From assembly GCF_006716565.1 (NCBI RefSeq), contig NZ_VFPG01000002.1:1178001-1242000 (forward strand): a stretch of 64,000 nucleotides of DNA. The letters are read 5' to 3'. This document shows, piece after piece, positions 15,756-26,500 of the stretch (within the stretch, counting starts at the first letter, position 1; each line of letters opens with the position of its first letter). A program made the translations under genes and the position numbers. The stretch comes from Nocardia bhagyanarayanae (GTDB lineage Bacteria; Actinomycetota; Actinomycetes; Mycobacteriales; Mycobacteriaceae). The notes below the pieces were generated by a model. The model saw only the letters and a list, made by a program, of their open reading frames with translations, was not told where the DNA came from and did no database searches.

Positions 15756-17990
15756 ATGTCTCGGTATCTGTTCGCTCTCGGCCAGGTCGTAGCCCGTCGC
15801 CGCTGGTGGGTCCTGGCGATATGGATCCTGTTGCTCGGCGCTGCGGTCGCCTTCGCCACGGGAACCGGTGGGAAGACGAACGACAACTTCACGGTTCCCG
15901 GCACCGAATCACAGGATGCCGTGTCATTGCTGCAACAGCGGATGCCCGCGTTCAGCGGCGCGCAGATGCAGGTCGTCTTCGCTACGCCGGGCATGGCCGA
16001 GGTGACCGATCCGCAGGTGACGGGTGAGATCGAACAGGTGATGACCGGGTTGAAAGGGTTGCCGCAGGTCGCCGCGGTCGTCGACCCGTTCCAAGCCAAG
16101 GCGGTGTCGCCGGATCAGCGCGTCGCGCTGGGCAGCGTGCAGTTCTCGGTATCGGCGGGGGAGGTCGACGAGCACACCCTCGACGAGGTGAACCGCGTCG
16201 CCGACCCGGCGCGGGAAGCGGGCCTCGATGTGGAGTTCTCCGGGGCCGTCTATCCGGGCTTCACCGCCGAGATCCCGCACACCCCTGAGCTTCTCGGCGT
16301 CGTCGCGGCTTTGATCATCCTGTTGATCACCTTCGGCGCGGCGGTCGCGGCGGGCCTGCCCATCGTCACGGCGTTGGTCGGCGTCGGTATAGGCATCACC
16401 GGGATCCTCGGCGTGGCAGCGTTCGTCGACGTCCCGTCGGCGGCGACGTCACTGGCATTGATGCTCGGACTGTCCTGCGGCATCGACTACGCGCTGTTCG
16501 TCCTGTCCCGGCATCGGCACCACATCGTGCTGGGAATGACTGCGGCCGAGTCGATTCCGCTCGCGGTCGGGACCGCGGGCAGTTCGGTGGTGTTCGCGGC
16601 GGTCACCGTGATCATCGCGTTGTGCGGTCTGGCGGTGGCGGGTATTCCGTTCCTCACCGTCATGGGTCTGACCGCGGCGGGCGCGGTACTGGTCGCCATG
16701 CTCGTCGCGCTGACGTTGCTGCCCGCGCTGCTGGGGTTCGCCGGTGATCTGGTCGCCAAGTTCATCTCGCCGCCACTGCATCCCGGACGTCCGGAGGAGG
16801 TGGCGCGCATCGCCGCCTACGAGCCCGAACGCACCTTCGGGCACGCGTGGGGACGTTTCGTCACCCGGTTCCGGATTCCGCTGTTGATCCTCGGTATCGC
16901 GATCCTTGCGGTGCTGGCGATTCCGGCCACGCGCATGGAGCTCGGACTCCCCAGCGGCGCGACACAGCCGGATTCGAGCACCGCCCACAAGGCCTACGAC
17001 CTGGTGGAGGAGTCGTTCGGTCCCGGCTTCAACGGGCCGCTGCTCGTCGTGACCGACCTATCCGGGGCCACCGGCCCCGACGCGGCGCAGACGGTGATGG
17101 GTCGGCTGCAACAGGAACCCGACGTCGTCGCCGTGCAGCCCGCGGGCACGGGAAACGGACTGCTGCTCATTCGAGTGGTGCCCGAGAGCGGGCCCGACGA
17201 CCCCGCGACCGCCGACCTGGTCAACCGGCTGCGGGACGACCGGCAGCGCATCGTGAACGGCACCGGCGCAACGTATCTGGTCGGCGGCACCACCGCGGCC
17301 AATATCGACACCTCGCGCCGGCTCGCCGAGGCGCTGCCGATCTTCCTCGCGGTCGTCGTCGGCCTCGCACTGGTGCTGCTGACCATCGCCTTCCGCACCA
17401 TCCTGGTCCCGCTGTCGTCGATCGTCGGATTCATCCTCTCGGTCTTCGCCGCGCTCGGGGCGCAGGTCGTCGTGTTCCAATGGGGCTGGGGCGCAGAACT
17501 TTTCGATGTCACCAAGGCGCAGACGCTGAGCTTCCTTCCGATCATCACCTTGGCCATCGTCTTCGGCCTGTCCAGCGATTATCAGATCTTCGTCGTCTCC
17601 CGGATCAAGGAGGAACACACCCGCACCGCCGACGCCACGGCCTCGGTGCAGAACGGCGTCGGTCACTCCGCGCGCGTGGTCACCGCCGCCGCGCTGATCA
17701 TGTTCGGGGTCTTCGTCGCCTTCACCACCGTCGACAACCCGATCGTCAAACCTTTGGCGTTCACCCTCGCCGTCGGCGTCCTGCTCGACGCCTTCATCGT
17801 GCGCCTGACGCTGGTGCCCGCCGTCATGGCCCTGGTCGGCAACCGCATGTGGTACCACCCGCGCTGGTTCGCCCGCTACGTCCCCGATCTCGACATCGAG
17901 GGCGCCGAACTCGAACGCCGACTCACCCACGACACCGAAGAAGCCGTGCCATCGGGCACTGCTCGGCTGCGAGCCGGACGCGAAACCTAG
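15756..17990 (+). CDS. MMPL/RND-family transporter
   Basis: A 744-residue inner-membrane transporter of the MmpL/RND superfamily. Residues about 15-40 form the first helix, a periplasmic loop follows, and five helices run to about 340. A second periplasmic loop and a second helix bundle (about 535-715) complete the internal repeat. The proton-relay type segments SCGIDYALFVLSRHR and LSSDYQIFVVSRIKEE mark both halves. It is shorter than mycobacterial MmpL3 and lacks the long C-terminal tail. Likely exports a lipid or drug. Its stop overlaps the stop of the convergent pseudogene. Confidence 0.93.
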   Translation: MSRYLFALGQVVARRRWWVLAIWILLLGAAVAFATGTGGKTNDNFTVPGTESQDAVSLLQQRMPAFSGAQMQVVFATPGMAEVTDPQVTGEIEQVMTGLKGLPQVAAVVDPFQAKAVSPDQRVALGSVQFSVSAGEVDEHTLDEVNRVADPAREAGLDVEFSGAVYPGFTAEIPHTPELLGVVAALIILLITFGAAVAAGLPIVTALVGVGIGITGILGVAAFVDVPSAATSLALMLGLSCGIDYALFVLSRHRHHIVLGMTAAESIPLAVGTAGSSVVFAAVTVIIALCGLAVAGIPFLTVMGLTAAGAVLVAMLVALTLLPALLGFAGDLVAKFISPPLHPGRPEEVARIAAYEPERTFGHAWGRFVTRFRIPLLILGIAILAVLAIPATRMELGLPSGATQPDSSTAHKAYDLVEESFGPGFNGPLLVVTDLSGATGPDAAQTVMGRLQQEPDVVAVQPAGTGNGLLLIRVVPESGPDDPATADLVNRLRDDRQRIVNGTGATYLVGGTTAANIDTSRRLAEALPIFLAVVVGLALVLLTIAFRTILVPLSSIVGFILSVFAALGAQVVVFQWGWGAELFDVTKAQTLSFLPIITLAIVFGLSSDYQIFVVSRIKEEHTRTADATASVQNGVGHSARVVTAAALIMFGVFVAFTTVDNPIVKPLAFTLAVGVLLDAFIVRLTLVPAVMALVGNRMWYHPRWFARYVPDLDIEGAELERRLTHDTEEAVPSGTARLRAGRET

Positions 17991-18701
17991 CCCTGGACAA
18001 CGGAAGCGGACCGCAAGTCCGCGAAGGCGGTCAGCGTCCGTTCGCCGCCAGGGTCGCCGTCGGTCGCCGGGACCAGCACCACCTCGTCGAGACCGGCGGC
18101 AGCGTAGGCCTCCAGCTTCTCGCGCACGAGTGCGGCGTCGCCGACCAAGCCGACCCGGTGCGCGGCGTCGGACGGCAGTGCCCGGTGCAACTCGGTGCGA
18201 TCGGCGCCCGTCTCGGCCAGCGCGACGGCCTCCTCGAATCCCGCCTGCGCGAACATCTCCCGGTAACCCGCCACCTCGAGGTAGCCGACCAGACTCCACT
18301 CGATCTGTTCGAGGGATTTCGGGTCGGGGTCGATCGCGGCCGGTGCTCTCCGCCATCGCGCTCACCGGCCTGCTGCGCGAACGCCCGTGCGCCCCTTCGA
18401 CCATCCGCACGCTCGAGGTGCCCAGCGCCACCCCGACGGGTCTGCCGACCAGGGCCGCCGTCGACGCGGCGGCGCGTGCGATCGACACGGGGTCGCGCAC
18501 CGAGACGGGAATCGGTCCCACCGTCAGCGCGGCTCGGGAAGTCCGCAGGCCGATCGCCGTGGCGAGCGCGAACGCGTCCCAGATCCACTCTTCCCCGACC
18601 CAGATGTCGCGATACCCGAGCCGGTCGGCCACGATGCCGGTCGCCAAGTCCTGCTCGGGCGAGACATTGGGGCGCGAAGCGACGACGACGCTGAGTTCCA
18701 T
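17987..18701 (-). pseudogene. LLM-class F420-dependent oxidoreductase, internally deleted
   Basis: Reading from ATG 18701 (with GGAGAGGACAGGA upstream) gives a normal luciferase-like N-terminus: MELSVVVASRPNVSPEQD, then GEEWIWDAFALATAIGL, then GTSSVRMVEGAHGR. The frame then turns into nonsense. A matching C-terminal half (AAIDPDPKSLEQIEW to GLVGDAALVREKLEAYAAAGLDEVVLVPATDGDPGG) follows in another frame down to the stop at 17987. The junction is near 18330-18345. Family members have about 100 more residues between these parts, so an out-of-frame deletion removed the middle of the barrel. It cannot encode a working enzyme. Confidence 0.85.
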
Positions 18702-18942
18702 TCCTGTCCTCTCCGGGGTCGCGGACCGATCGTCGCGGTCAATGCCCCCGGTCGCGCGTGGATTCCTCGGCGGGCGCGGGACGCGGCGCGGCAATCGCAT
18801 TAGCCATTCGATAGCTGATTCGCTGGTCGGGAAGCGCATCCGAGCGGTGCTCTCGTCTTCCACGGCCGATCCGCTGTTGCCGCCCGTGCGCTGCTCTCCG
18901 GGCGATACCCTGGATCGGGGAGGTTCGCGGAAAGGAGTCACC

Positions 18943-19002
18943 GTGGGGCAACTACCGCAAGGCCGCATCGCGCGCATGCTCCGCGCGATCCCCCGAGGCT
19001 GA
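18943..19002 (+). CDS. 19-residue upstream ORF of the kinase gene
   Basis: A GTG at 18943 with a strong ribosome binding site (GGAAAGGAG, 5 bases away) opens a short frame coding MGQLPQGRIARMLRAIPRG, ending 13 bases before the kinase start. The peptide is basic (four Arg) and amphipathic. The kinase start itself has no comparable ribosome binding site, so this uORF may recruit ribosomes and couple translation. A regulatory or signalling peptide is the alternative. Detected from the binding site and spacing only. Confidence 0.5.
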   Translation: MGQLPQGRIARMLRAIPRG

Positions 19003-19015
19003 TCCCGGACCGCCG

Positions 19016-21223
19016 ATGCACGAGCCGCTCGACTTGGTCGATTCCGCCGAACGAACCCGCACGGCACTGGCCACCGCCGTCGCGCTGTTCTCCGCGGCTT
19101 GGGCGTCCGGTTCACCACCCGACCTGGCGGCGTACCTACCGAGCGAACCGGGCCTGCGGCGCATGGTGCTCATCGAACTGATCAAGATCGATCTCGAGTA
19201 CCGGTTCGTGCGCCATCACATCCCCAAAACTCTGAACGAGTACCGCGCGGAATTCGCGGAACTGCGCGACGGACCGATGCCCGACGAGCTCGTCTACGAG
19301 GAATTCCACGCGCTGCGCCGCGGCTCGCCGGCGGCCGATACGACTCCTCGCACGGTCGCCGACGACACGGTGGCCACCCCGGAGACCGCCCAGGCGAGCG
19401 ATTACCACAGCACGATGATCGCCCGCCCGAACGCGCAGGTGCTGCTCGACGCCTTCGACGTCGGCGACCACGTCGACGACTTCGACCTGCTGATGCGCAT
19501 CGGCGCGGGCGCGTTCGCCCAGGTCTATCTGGCTCGGCAGCAGTCGATGCAGCGCCTGGTCGCGGTCAAGATCTCACACAATCACGGCAGCGAGCCGCAG
19601 ACCCTGGCCCAGCTGGATCACGAGTACATCGTGCGGATCTTCGACCAGCGCCTCATCGCCGACGGCGAGCTGAAGCTGCTCTACATGCAGTACCTCCCCG
19701 GCGGCACGCTGCTCGACGTACTGCGCTTGCGGCGCTCGACGCCCGAGGGACAGCACAGCGGGCAACTCCTCCTCGACGCGGTCGACGCCGTGCTCGCCGA
19801 GAAGGGCGAGGTGCGCCCCGCCGAATCGGCAGTCCGGGAACGGACCGCCGCGCTGACCTGGCCGGAGACGGTCGCCTGGCTCGGCCGCCGACTCGCGGAC
19901 GCGCTGCAACACGCCTCCGAGCGCGGGGTGTTGCACCGCGACATCAAACCGGCGAACGTCCTGCTCAGCGCCGAGGGAATCCCGAAGCTGGCCGATTTCA
20001 ACGTCAGCTTCAGCAAACGCGTCAAGGGCACGAGCCCACTGGCGTACTTCGGCGGATCGCTGTCGTACATGTCGCCCGAACAGCTCGAGGCCTGTCATCC
20101 CGAGCTGCCCGCGACCGCCGCCGACCTCGACACCCGCAGCGACATCTTCGCGCTGGCCGTCATGCTGTGGGAACTGCTGACCGGACGGCGCCCCTTCGCG
20201 GACGAGACCTTCGCGGGCGAGTCGGAGACGTCGCTGGCCCGCATGCTCGAACTGCGCCGCCGGCCCATCGACTCGAAGTTCCTGTCCGACCTACCGCCGG
20301 ACTGCCCACCGGCCCTGTGCCGGGTGCTGCTGAAGTGCCTGTCGCCCGACCCGGCGGACCGCTACTCGTGCGGTTCGGAATTGGCGCAGCAGCTCGATCT
20401 GTGCCTCGAGGCGAGGGCCCGCGACCTCGTCTATCCGCCGCCGAACAGCTGGCGGGCGCGCCTTGCCCGGTGGCCGACCCCGATCCTTTGGTTGTCGTCG
20501 CTGTTCGGTATCGGCCTGGCTACCGCCTACCTGGCGGTACACGCCCAGAAACTGATCAGGGAGCGAGTGCCCGACGCCGTCAACGCTCAGATGGACAGGG
20601 GCGTGATCGCGTGCGTTCTCGGCGTCCTGCCGTTGGCCATCGTCATCTACGTGTACATCTCGCGTGAGGTGCTGGCGGTCTTGCGCGGGTTGCGCGAGGG
20701 CAGGCGCTACGACGAGACCACGCTCGCGCGGGTCCGGTCGCGAACACTGGTGTGGGGTGATCTGTGCGCGCTGAACACTTTGCTCGGCGCGCTGATCGCC
20801 ACCGTGACGGGCGTGCTGATGGTGCGCTGGATGACCGACCTGCCGCTGCGGTTGCAGATCCACGCCGCGATGACCGTGCTGGTGGCGGGCACCATCTCCG
20901 TCGCCTACACCTTCTTCCTCTCCACTTTCTACATCGTCCGTTGCGTCTATCCCAGCTACCTGCGCCACGGCCGCAGCACCGCGCACGACTCCGCGGGCCT
21001 GCACTCGCTGCGCCGAAGAACCACGGTCTATCTCGCGATAACGGCGTCCGTCCCGGTGCTCGGCGTCCTGGCCGGATTCAGCGCCCTCGAATCCGACGAG
21101 CTCTATCTCGTCCGCGACTCGGTCCTCGGCTTGTGCGCGGGCGGCGGCCTCGCGTTCGTCGCCGCCTATTGGCTGTACCGGAAACTGGACGCCGACCTCC
21201 GCGCGCTCGATCGGGTGATCTGA
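19016..21223 (+). CDS. Membrane Ser/Thr protein kinase (PknB-like catalytic domain, multi-TM tail)
   Basis: A 735-residue kinase. A helical N-terminal region (1-150) precedes a catalytic domain at about 156-465: glycine loop IGAGAFAQVYLA (from 162), VAVKIS lysine, catalytic HRDIKPANVLL (His307-Arg308-Asp309) and SYMSPEQLEA. The Mg-binding DFG triad is DFN (327-329). An insert of about 40 residues lies in the N/C-lobe linker region (after LRRSTPEGQ). Six hydrophobic helices follow from about 485 to 725, with no extracellular PASTA domain. Probably a membrane sensor of unknown stimulus. Asn for Gly in DFG is tolerated in other bacterial kinases. Confidence 0.92.
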   Translation: MHEPLDLVDSAERTRTALATAVALFSAAWASGSPPDLAAYLPSEPGLRRMVLIELIKIDLEYRFVRHHIPKTLNEYRAEFAELRDGPMPDELVYEEFHALRRGSPAADTTPRTVADDTVATPETAQASDYHSTMIARPNAQVLLDAFDVGDHVDDFDLLMRIGAGAFAQVYLARQQSMQRLVAVKISHNHGSEPQTLAQLDHEYIVRIFDQRLIADGELKLLYMQYLPGGTLLDVLRLRRSTPEGQHSGQLLLDAVDAVLAEKGEVRPAESAVRERTAALTWPETVAWLGRRLADALQHASERGVLHRDIKPANVLLSAEGIPKLADFNVSFSKRVKGTSPLAYFGGSLSYMSPEQLEACHPELPATAADLDTRSDIFALAVMLWELLTGRRPFADETFAGESETSLARMLELRRRPIDSKFLSDLPPDCPPALCRVLLKCLSPDPADRYSCGSELAQQLDLCLEARARDLVYPPPNSWRARLARWPTPILWLSSLFGIGLATAYLAVHAQKLIRERVPDAVNAQMDRGVIACVLGVLPLAIVIYVYISREVLAVLRGLREGRRYDETTLARVRSRTLVWGDLCALNTLLGALIATVTGVLMVRWMTDLPLRLQIHAAMTVLVAGTISVAYTFFLSTFYIVRCVYPSYLRHGRSTAHDSAGLHSLRRRTTVYLAITASVPVLGVLAGFSALESDELYLVRDSVLGLCAGGGLAFVAAYWLYRKLDADLRALDRVI

Positions 21224-21254
21224 CGGGGCGCGTGCATCCGGATGCCGATGCGGC

Positions 21255-21923
21255 TCAGCGCAACAGGTATCGGCTGGTGGGGACGACGTCGATGTCGCGG
21301 TCGGCGCCGAAGGTGGCCACGCTGGCCATCATGCGTTGGATGCGGCGGGTCAGTTCGGCGGGGTCGCCGCCGCTGCCGTAGAAGGCGTGCGGGTCGCGCA
21401 GCGCGGCCGGGGGGAACAATTCCTCGACGATCGCGGCGACGTCCGGCGCGGTGTCGGTGACCGGCTCGAGGACGCGGTTCTGGACGTAACCGAAGGTGGC
21501 CTGGGTGGTGATCGCGACCTCGGTGTGGTGGTTGCGCCACCGGTCGAGCCATTCGTCGTACGGCAGTTCCTGCGGCCTGCGCAGGAACGCGACGTTGGCC
21601 AGAGCGGGAGTGCGCTCGCCGACAGCGACGTAGGGCGGCGTGAGCGGCGTCCTGACCTCGACCCGCCAACCCTCGTGGCGCTCGGAAACATCGCCGAGTG
21701 CGTCGAGCACGGCGGCGATGTCACAACCGGACGGGCACGAGAGGGCGAGCACGGCTTCGATCGGTGTGTCGAAGGTCGTCAACCGCAGCATCGCGTCGGC
21801 CACGTCGGCGTCGGAGACGTTCAGCCGCACGCTCTCGGCGCCCGCTGCGACCAGCCGCTGTGTCAGTTTCGAGTCGTGCAAGTCACCGACACCCCAGAGC
21901 GCGAAGATCAGCTCCTCCGCCAC
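21255..21923 (-). CDS. EthD-domain-like protein
   Basis: A 222-residue protein resembling EthD-domain (dimeric alpha/beta barrel) proteins. The segment LPYDEWLDRWRNHHTEVAITTQATFGYVQNRV carries the typical W-x3-H-x-H/V pattern. The frame is open further upstream, but the GTG at 21923 is chosen because AGGAGG lies four bases away. EthD folds occur in catabolic and polyketide-modifying enzymes. It lies 70 bases from the stop of the P450 gene on the same strand and may belong to the same unit as P450 and the biosynthetic cluster. Confidence 0.8.
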   Translation of the reverse strand: MAEELIFALWGVGDLHDSKLTQRLVAAGAESVRLNVSDADVADAMLRLTTFDTPIEAVLALSCPSGCDIAAVLDALGDVSERHEGWRVEVRTPLTPPYVAVGERTPALANVAFLRRPQELPYDEWLDRWRNHHTEVAITTQATFGYVQNRVLEPVTDTAPDVAAIVEELFPPAALRDPHAFYGSGGDPAELTRRIQRMMASVATFGADRDIDVVPTSRYLLR

Positions 21924-21993
21924 ACCGCCTCCTAGAACAAGTTCTAAATACGGCGAGTCTAACCAGCGGAACCAGCTGTGCGGACGATATGGG

Positions 21994-23322
21994 TCAGCGG
22001 TGCCGAAGGGTGATTCGGGCGTTGTCGGCCGGGCTGAGCCCCGTGTGGTACCGGCGCGGTGGTTCGACGGGTCCGGGGACGACGTCGATGCGGCGCTGCT
22101 CGAGGACGGTGCGGAACAGGATGCGGGCCTCGACCAGGGCGAACTGGGCGCCAAGGCAGCGGTGCGCTCCGGCGCCGAAGGTCAGCCAGGTGTGGCTGTT
22201 CGGGCGCTCGTCGAGGAAGCGTTCGGGGCGGAAGGTCATCGGATCCGGGTAGTGCCGCGGTGATTCGTGGATGAGCAGGATCGGGACGATGACGATGGCG
22301 CCCTTCGGAATTCGGACACCGTTGACCACGGTGTCGCGGATCGCCCGCCGTCCGGTGAACGGCGACACCGGGCGCAGCCGCATCGTCTCGGCGACCACGG
22401 CGTCGAGGTAGGCGTCGAGCCGGGCGCTGTCGCCCGCGTCCGCGGCGGCATCGAGTTCGGCCATGGCCTCCGGGTGGGCCGCCAGCATGGCGGCGATCCA
22501 GCCGAGCGTGATCGCGGTGGTTTCGTACGCCCCCAACAGGACTCCGCGCATGTTGCGGGCCAGCGCCGCGTCGTCGTGCTGATCGAGTTCGGTGCCGACG
22601 TACCGGGACAGCACGTCTTTCCGCTGGCCCTCGTCGCCCGGCGCGGCGCGGCGCGCGGCGATTTCCTCGATGATGACGGCGTCGACCTCGGCCTGCCGAC
22701 GGGTGAGCGGCGGATAGGGCAGCGTGAGTCCGCCGACCAGCGGGGTGAGCAGCGTGACGGCGAGGAAGCCGCGACTCTCGATCTCACCGAACCACGCGCT
22801 GATCGCCTGCTTCAGCCGCCCCCGACGGGGTTCCGCCACGTCACCGAAGACGACGCCGAGCAGCACCCCGATGGCCAGATCGTAACCGGCCTTCAGGAAT
22901 TCGAACGGTTCACCGACGGGCCAGGTGGGCAGTTCGCGCTGGACCACCTCCACCATGAGTTCCTCGTAGGAGCGCAGCGCCTTGCTCTGGAAGGGCGGAG
23001 CGAACAGCTTGCGTTCGCGGCGGTGCTCCTCGCCGTCGAGGAAGATCAACGTCTGCTTGCCGAACATCACGTCGTGGCTGGAGAACCGGCTCAGCACCTG
23101 GCCGATCGAGAAATCGTCGTGATTGGCGAAAAGCGCTCGCACGTCGCCCATGTCGTGGGTGACCAGCATGGTCGGAAAGCCCGGCGGCGACACGACGAAG
23201 CGTTCGCCGAGTTCCAACAGAGGAGAACGATGGGTGCCGGGGCGCATCAGCCCGCCGATCTGCCCGAGGTGGCGGTTGCGGAGCCGCGGGAGTTCGCGCA
23301 GTGATACCGGGGCTTGTGACAC
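21994..23322 (-). CDS. Cytochrome P450
   Basis: A 442-residue P450 with all hallmarks: an I-helix oxygen-binding segment (LLGAYETTAITLGW), the K-helix ETMRLRP (ExxR) and the haem loop FGAGAHRCLGAQ with the thiolate Cys at about residue 389. The I-helix has GAYETT where AGxET is usual, a mild variation. The GTG at 23322 starts the protein. It is divergent from the assembly-line gene across 241 bases, so it probably oxidises that product. It resembles CYP families that hydroxylate fatty acyl or polyketide chains, but the substrate cannot be read. Confidence 0.93.
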   Translation of the reverse strand: MSQAPVSLRELPRLRNRHLGQIGGLMRPGTHRSPLLELGERFVVSPPGFPTMLVTHDMGDVRALFANHDDFSIGQVLSRFSSHDVMFGKQTLIFLDGEEHRRERKLFAPPFQSKALRSYEELMVEVVQRELPTWPVGEPFEFLKAGYDLAIGVLLGVVFGDVAEPRRGRLKQAISAWFGEIESRGFLAVTLLTPLVGGLTLPYPPLTRRQAEVDAVIIEEIAARRAAPGDEGQRKDVLSRYVGTELDQHDDAALARNMRGVLLGAYETTAITLGWIAAMLAAHPEAMAELDAAADAGDSARLDAYLDAVVAETMRLRPVSPFTGRRAIRDTVVNGVRIPKGAIVIVPILLIHESPRHYPDPMTFRPERFLDERPNSHTWLTFGAGAHRCLGAQFALVEARILFRTVLEQRRIDVVPGPVEPPRRYHTGLSPADNARITLRHR

Positions 23323-23563
23323 GTGGCAATCCTCACCGCTGTCTCGACGACTCGCAGACCCGAAATGGCTGCGGCAGCAGCGTACTTCGACGGGTCGCTG
23401 CCCCTATTTTTCGGGGCGCGGGGCGGTTGCTCGCGCCCGGCGATCGGTGCGGTGGCGGCTATATTGTGGAGCGCTGTCAGTCACAACGCACGGCCTGCCC
23501 CTCCTCGTGCCGCGGGGAAACCAGACCGGCTGAATCTCGGTTACCGGTAAGAGGAAGTAGTTC

Positions 23564-26500
23564 GTGCTCAACACTTTCGTCGACACACTGTTCGCTCAGG
23601 TCGAGAACCGGCCCGCCGAGTTGGTGTATCGGTTCTTGGACAGTGGTGACGTCGACGGTGTCGTCCGCGAGATGGATTACGCGGACTTGGGCCTTCGCGC
23701 CAGGGCGATCGCTGCGGCATTGCGGGATTCGGCGCCGGAGCGGGCGCTGTTGCTGTACCCGGCGGGCCCCGAGTTCGCCGAGGCCTTCTTCGGTTGTCTG
23801 GCCGCAGGCGTCGTCGCGGTCCCCGCGCCACTGCCCGAATGGGAGAACCGATCGCTGCGCAGACTGCGGCGGATGGTGGCGCACGCGGACGTCGGTGTGG
23901 TGCTGGCGCCGAGCCGGGTGGTCGCGGAGTCCGCCGCACTGTGCGCCGAGGTTCCCGAGCTCGCGGGAGTGCGCTGGCTGGCGACCGACGAGGTCCCCGG
24001 CGATCTGGCGTCGTCGTGGCGGGAGCCGGATCTCGGCCCGGATTCGGTCGCGTTCATCCAGTACACCTCCGGCTCGACGAGCACGCCGCGCGGCGTGCTG
24101 CTCACGCACCGGAACCTGCTGCACAACCAGGACGCCATCGCCGCGGGCCTCGGCCACGACCGCGCGCTGGTCGAGTCGTGGGACGGCGCGCTGTTCGCCA
24201 GCTGGCTGCCGATGTACCACGACATGGGACTCATCGCGCCGCTGCTGCACACGGTCTACCTGGGCGCGAATTCGGTGCTGATGTCGCCGCTGCATTTCCT
24301 GCAACGACCCGAGCGCTGGCTGCAAGCGATCTCGGACTACCGCGCCCACACCAGCGGCGGCCCCAATTTCGCCTACGAGCTGTGTACCCGCCGGATCGCG
24401 CCGGAACAGATCGATCGGCTCGATCTGAGCCACTGGCGGGTGGCGTTCAACGGGTCCGAACCGGTGCGGGCCGCGACGGTTCGGCGGTTCACCGAGACCT
24501 TCGGCCGTGCGGGGTTCCGCGCCGAATCACATCAGCCGGTCTACGGTTTGGCCGAAGCGACCCTGATCGTGACCGCGCCGCCCGTTACCGCGCCGCCGAC
24601 CTTCCTGGATGCGCCGGGACGAGACGTCGTCGGAAACCGTGCTCGTGGCGCGGAGTTGGTCGGTGTCGGCGGTGCGGCCGAGGGAATGTCGATCGTGGTC
24701 GTCGATCCCGAGACCGGCATCGAACGCGGCGCCGGGAGCGAAGGCGAGATCTGGGTCGCCGGAAACAGCGTGGCCACTGGTTATTTCCGTGACGAGCAGG
24801 CCACCGCCGAGATCTTCGGTGCGACACTGCCCGGTGACGATCGCCGTTTTCTCCGCACCGGTGACCTCGGTTTCCTCTCCGGCGCAGAACTTTTCGTCAC
24901 CGGCAGGCACAAGGATTTGTTGATCGTCGACGGACGCAATCACTATCCGCAGGACATCGAGCAGACCGTCGAAGCCGCGCACCACGGGGTCCGCGCCGGA
25001 TGCGTCGCGGCCTTCTCCGTGGACGTCGGGGCGGACGGCGAGCAGCCGGTCGTGGTGGCCGAGGTGCGCGGCGAGGAGCTCGGCGAACTGGTCGAGATCG
25101 AGGGCGCGGTGCGCGCCGCGGTGGCGACGGACCACGGCCTCACGCTCGCGGCGGTGCTACTGATCCGGCCCGGCGCCATCTTCAAGACCAGCAGCGGGAA
25201 GATCCAGCGTTCGGCCTGCCGGGCGGCGTATCTGTCCGGCGAGCTGCTCGCGCTGTCGGCGGGGCCGGTGCGCTCGCCCGAAGACGAGCTGGACGACTAC
25301 GAAACCGATTCGGCGAGCGTGGAAACCGCGGAGCCGTCCGGCTCGGAGCCGTCCGCGGCCGCGATCCGATCCTGGCTGGTGACGGCGATCGCACGGCAAG
25401 CGGCGCTGGATCCGGAACGCATCGACGTACACCGGCCGATGGTCGAATTCGGCTTGGGTTCGGCGGATCTGGTCGAGATGGTGGTCGATCTGTCCGATTT
25501 CGTCGGGCGCTTCCTCGACACCAATCTGCTGTTCGACCATCCCACCATCGACGGGGTGGCCACCGCGCTGGCGCCGACCGAGGCCGACGAGCCAGAGGCG
25601 TCCGGTGCGGAGATCGCGGACTCGGCCCGGGACGACGAGGCCGACGACGACTCGATCGCCATCCTGGCGATGTCCTGCCGCTTCCCCGGCGCGGCCGATT
25701 CACCGGAGGCGCTGTGGCGCCTACTGGACAGCAACCGCGACGCGCTGACCGAGGTGCCCGCGGGCCGCTGGGATATCGAGGGCCTGTACGACCCCGACAC
25801 CTCCGCGACCGGCAAGGCGTACACCTTCCGCGGCGGTTACGTCGACGGCATAGACCGTTTCGACGCCGCGTTCTTCGGCATCGGCCCGCGCGAGGCCGCG
25901 GTGATGGACCCGCAGCAGCGAATGATGTTGCAGCTCAGCTGGGAAGCGATCGAGCGTTCGGGTCGAGATCCGCGCACCCTGCACGGCAGCGCGACCGGCG
26001 TCTATCTCGGCGTCTACAGCACCGGCTATCTGGCCGATCCCGCGCCGGAACAGCTGAACGGCCAGGTCGGAACCGGGCTGTCGCCGAGTGTCGCGTCCGG
26101 CCGGATCGCCTACACGCTCGGATTGCACGGTCCGGCGGTCACTTTGGACACGGCGTGCTCCTCGTCGATCGTAGCGGTGCACCTGGCGATGCAGGCGCTG
26201 CGCGCGGGGGAGTGCGACCTCGCCTTGGCGGGCGGCGCGACGCTGCTGATGTCGCCGACCGCTCATATCGAGCTGTGCCGGTTGGGTGTGCTGTCGCCGA
26301 CGGGCCGGTGCGCGCCGTTCTCGGCCGACGCGGACGGCACGGTGTGGGCCGAGGGCGCCGGTCTGCTGTTGCTGAAGCGCCTCGGCGACGCCCGCCGCGA
26401 CGGGGACAAGGTTCTCGCGGTCATCCGCGGTTCCGCCGTCAACCAGGACGGCCGCAGCCAGGGACTGAGCGCGCCGAACGGCGCTGCCCAGGAGCAGGTG

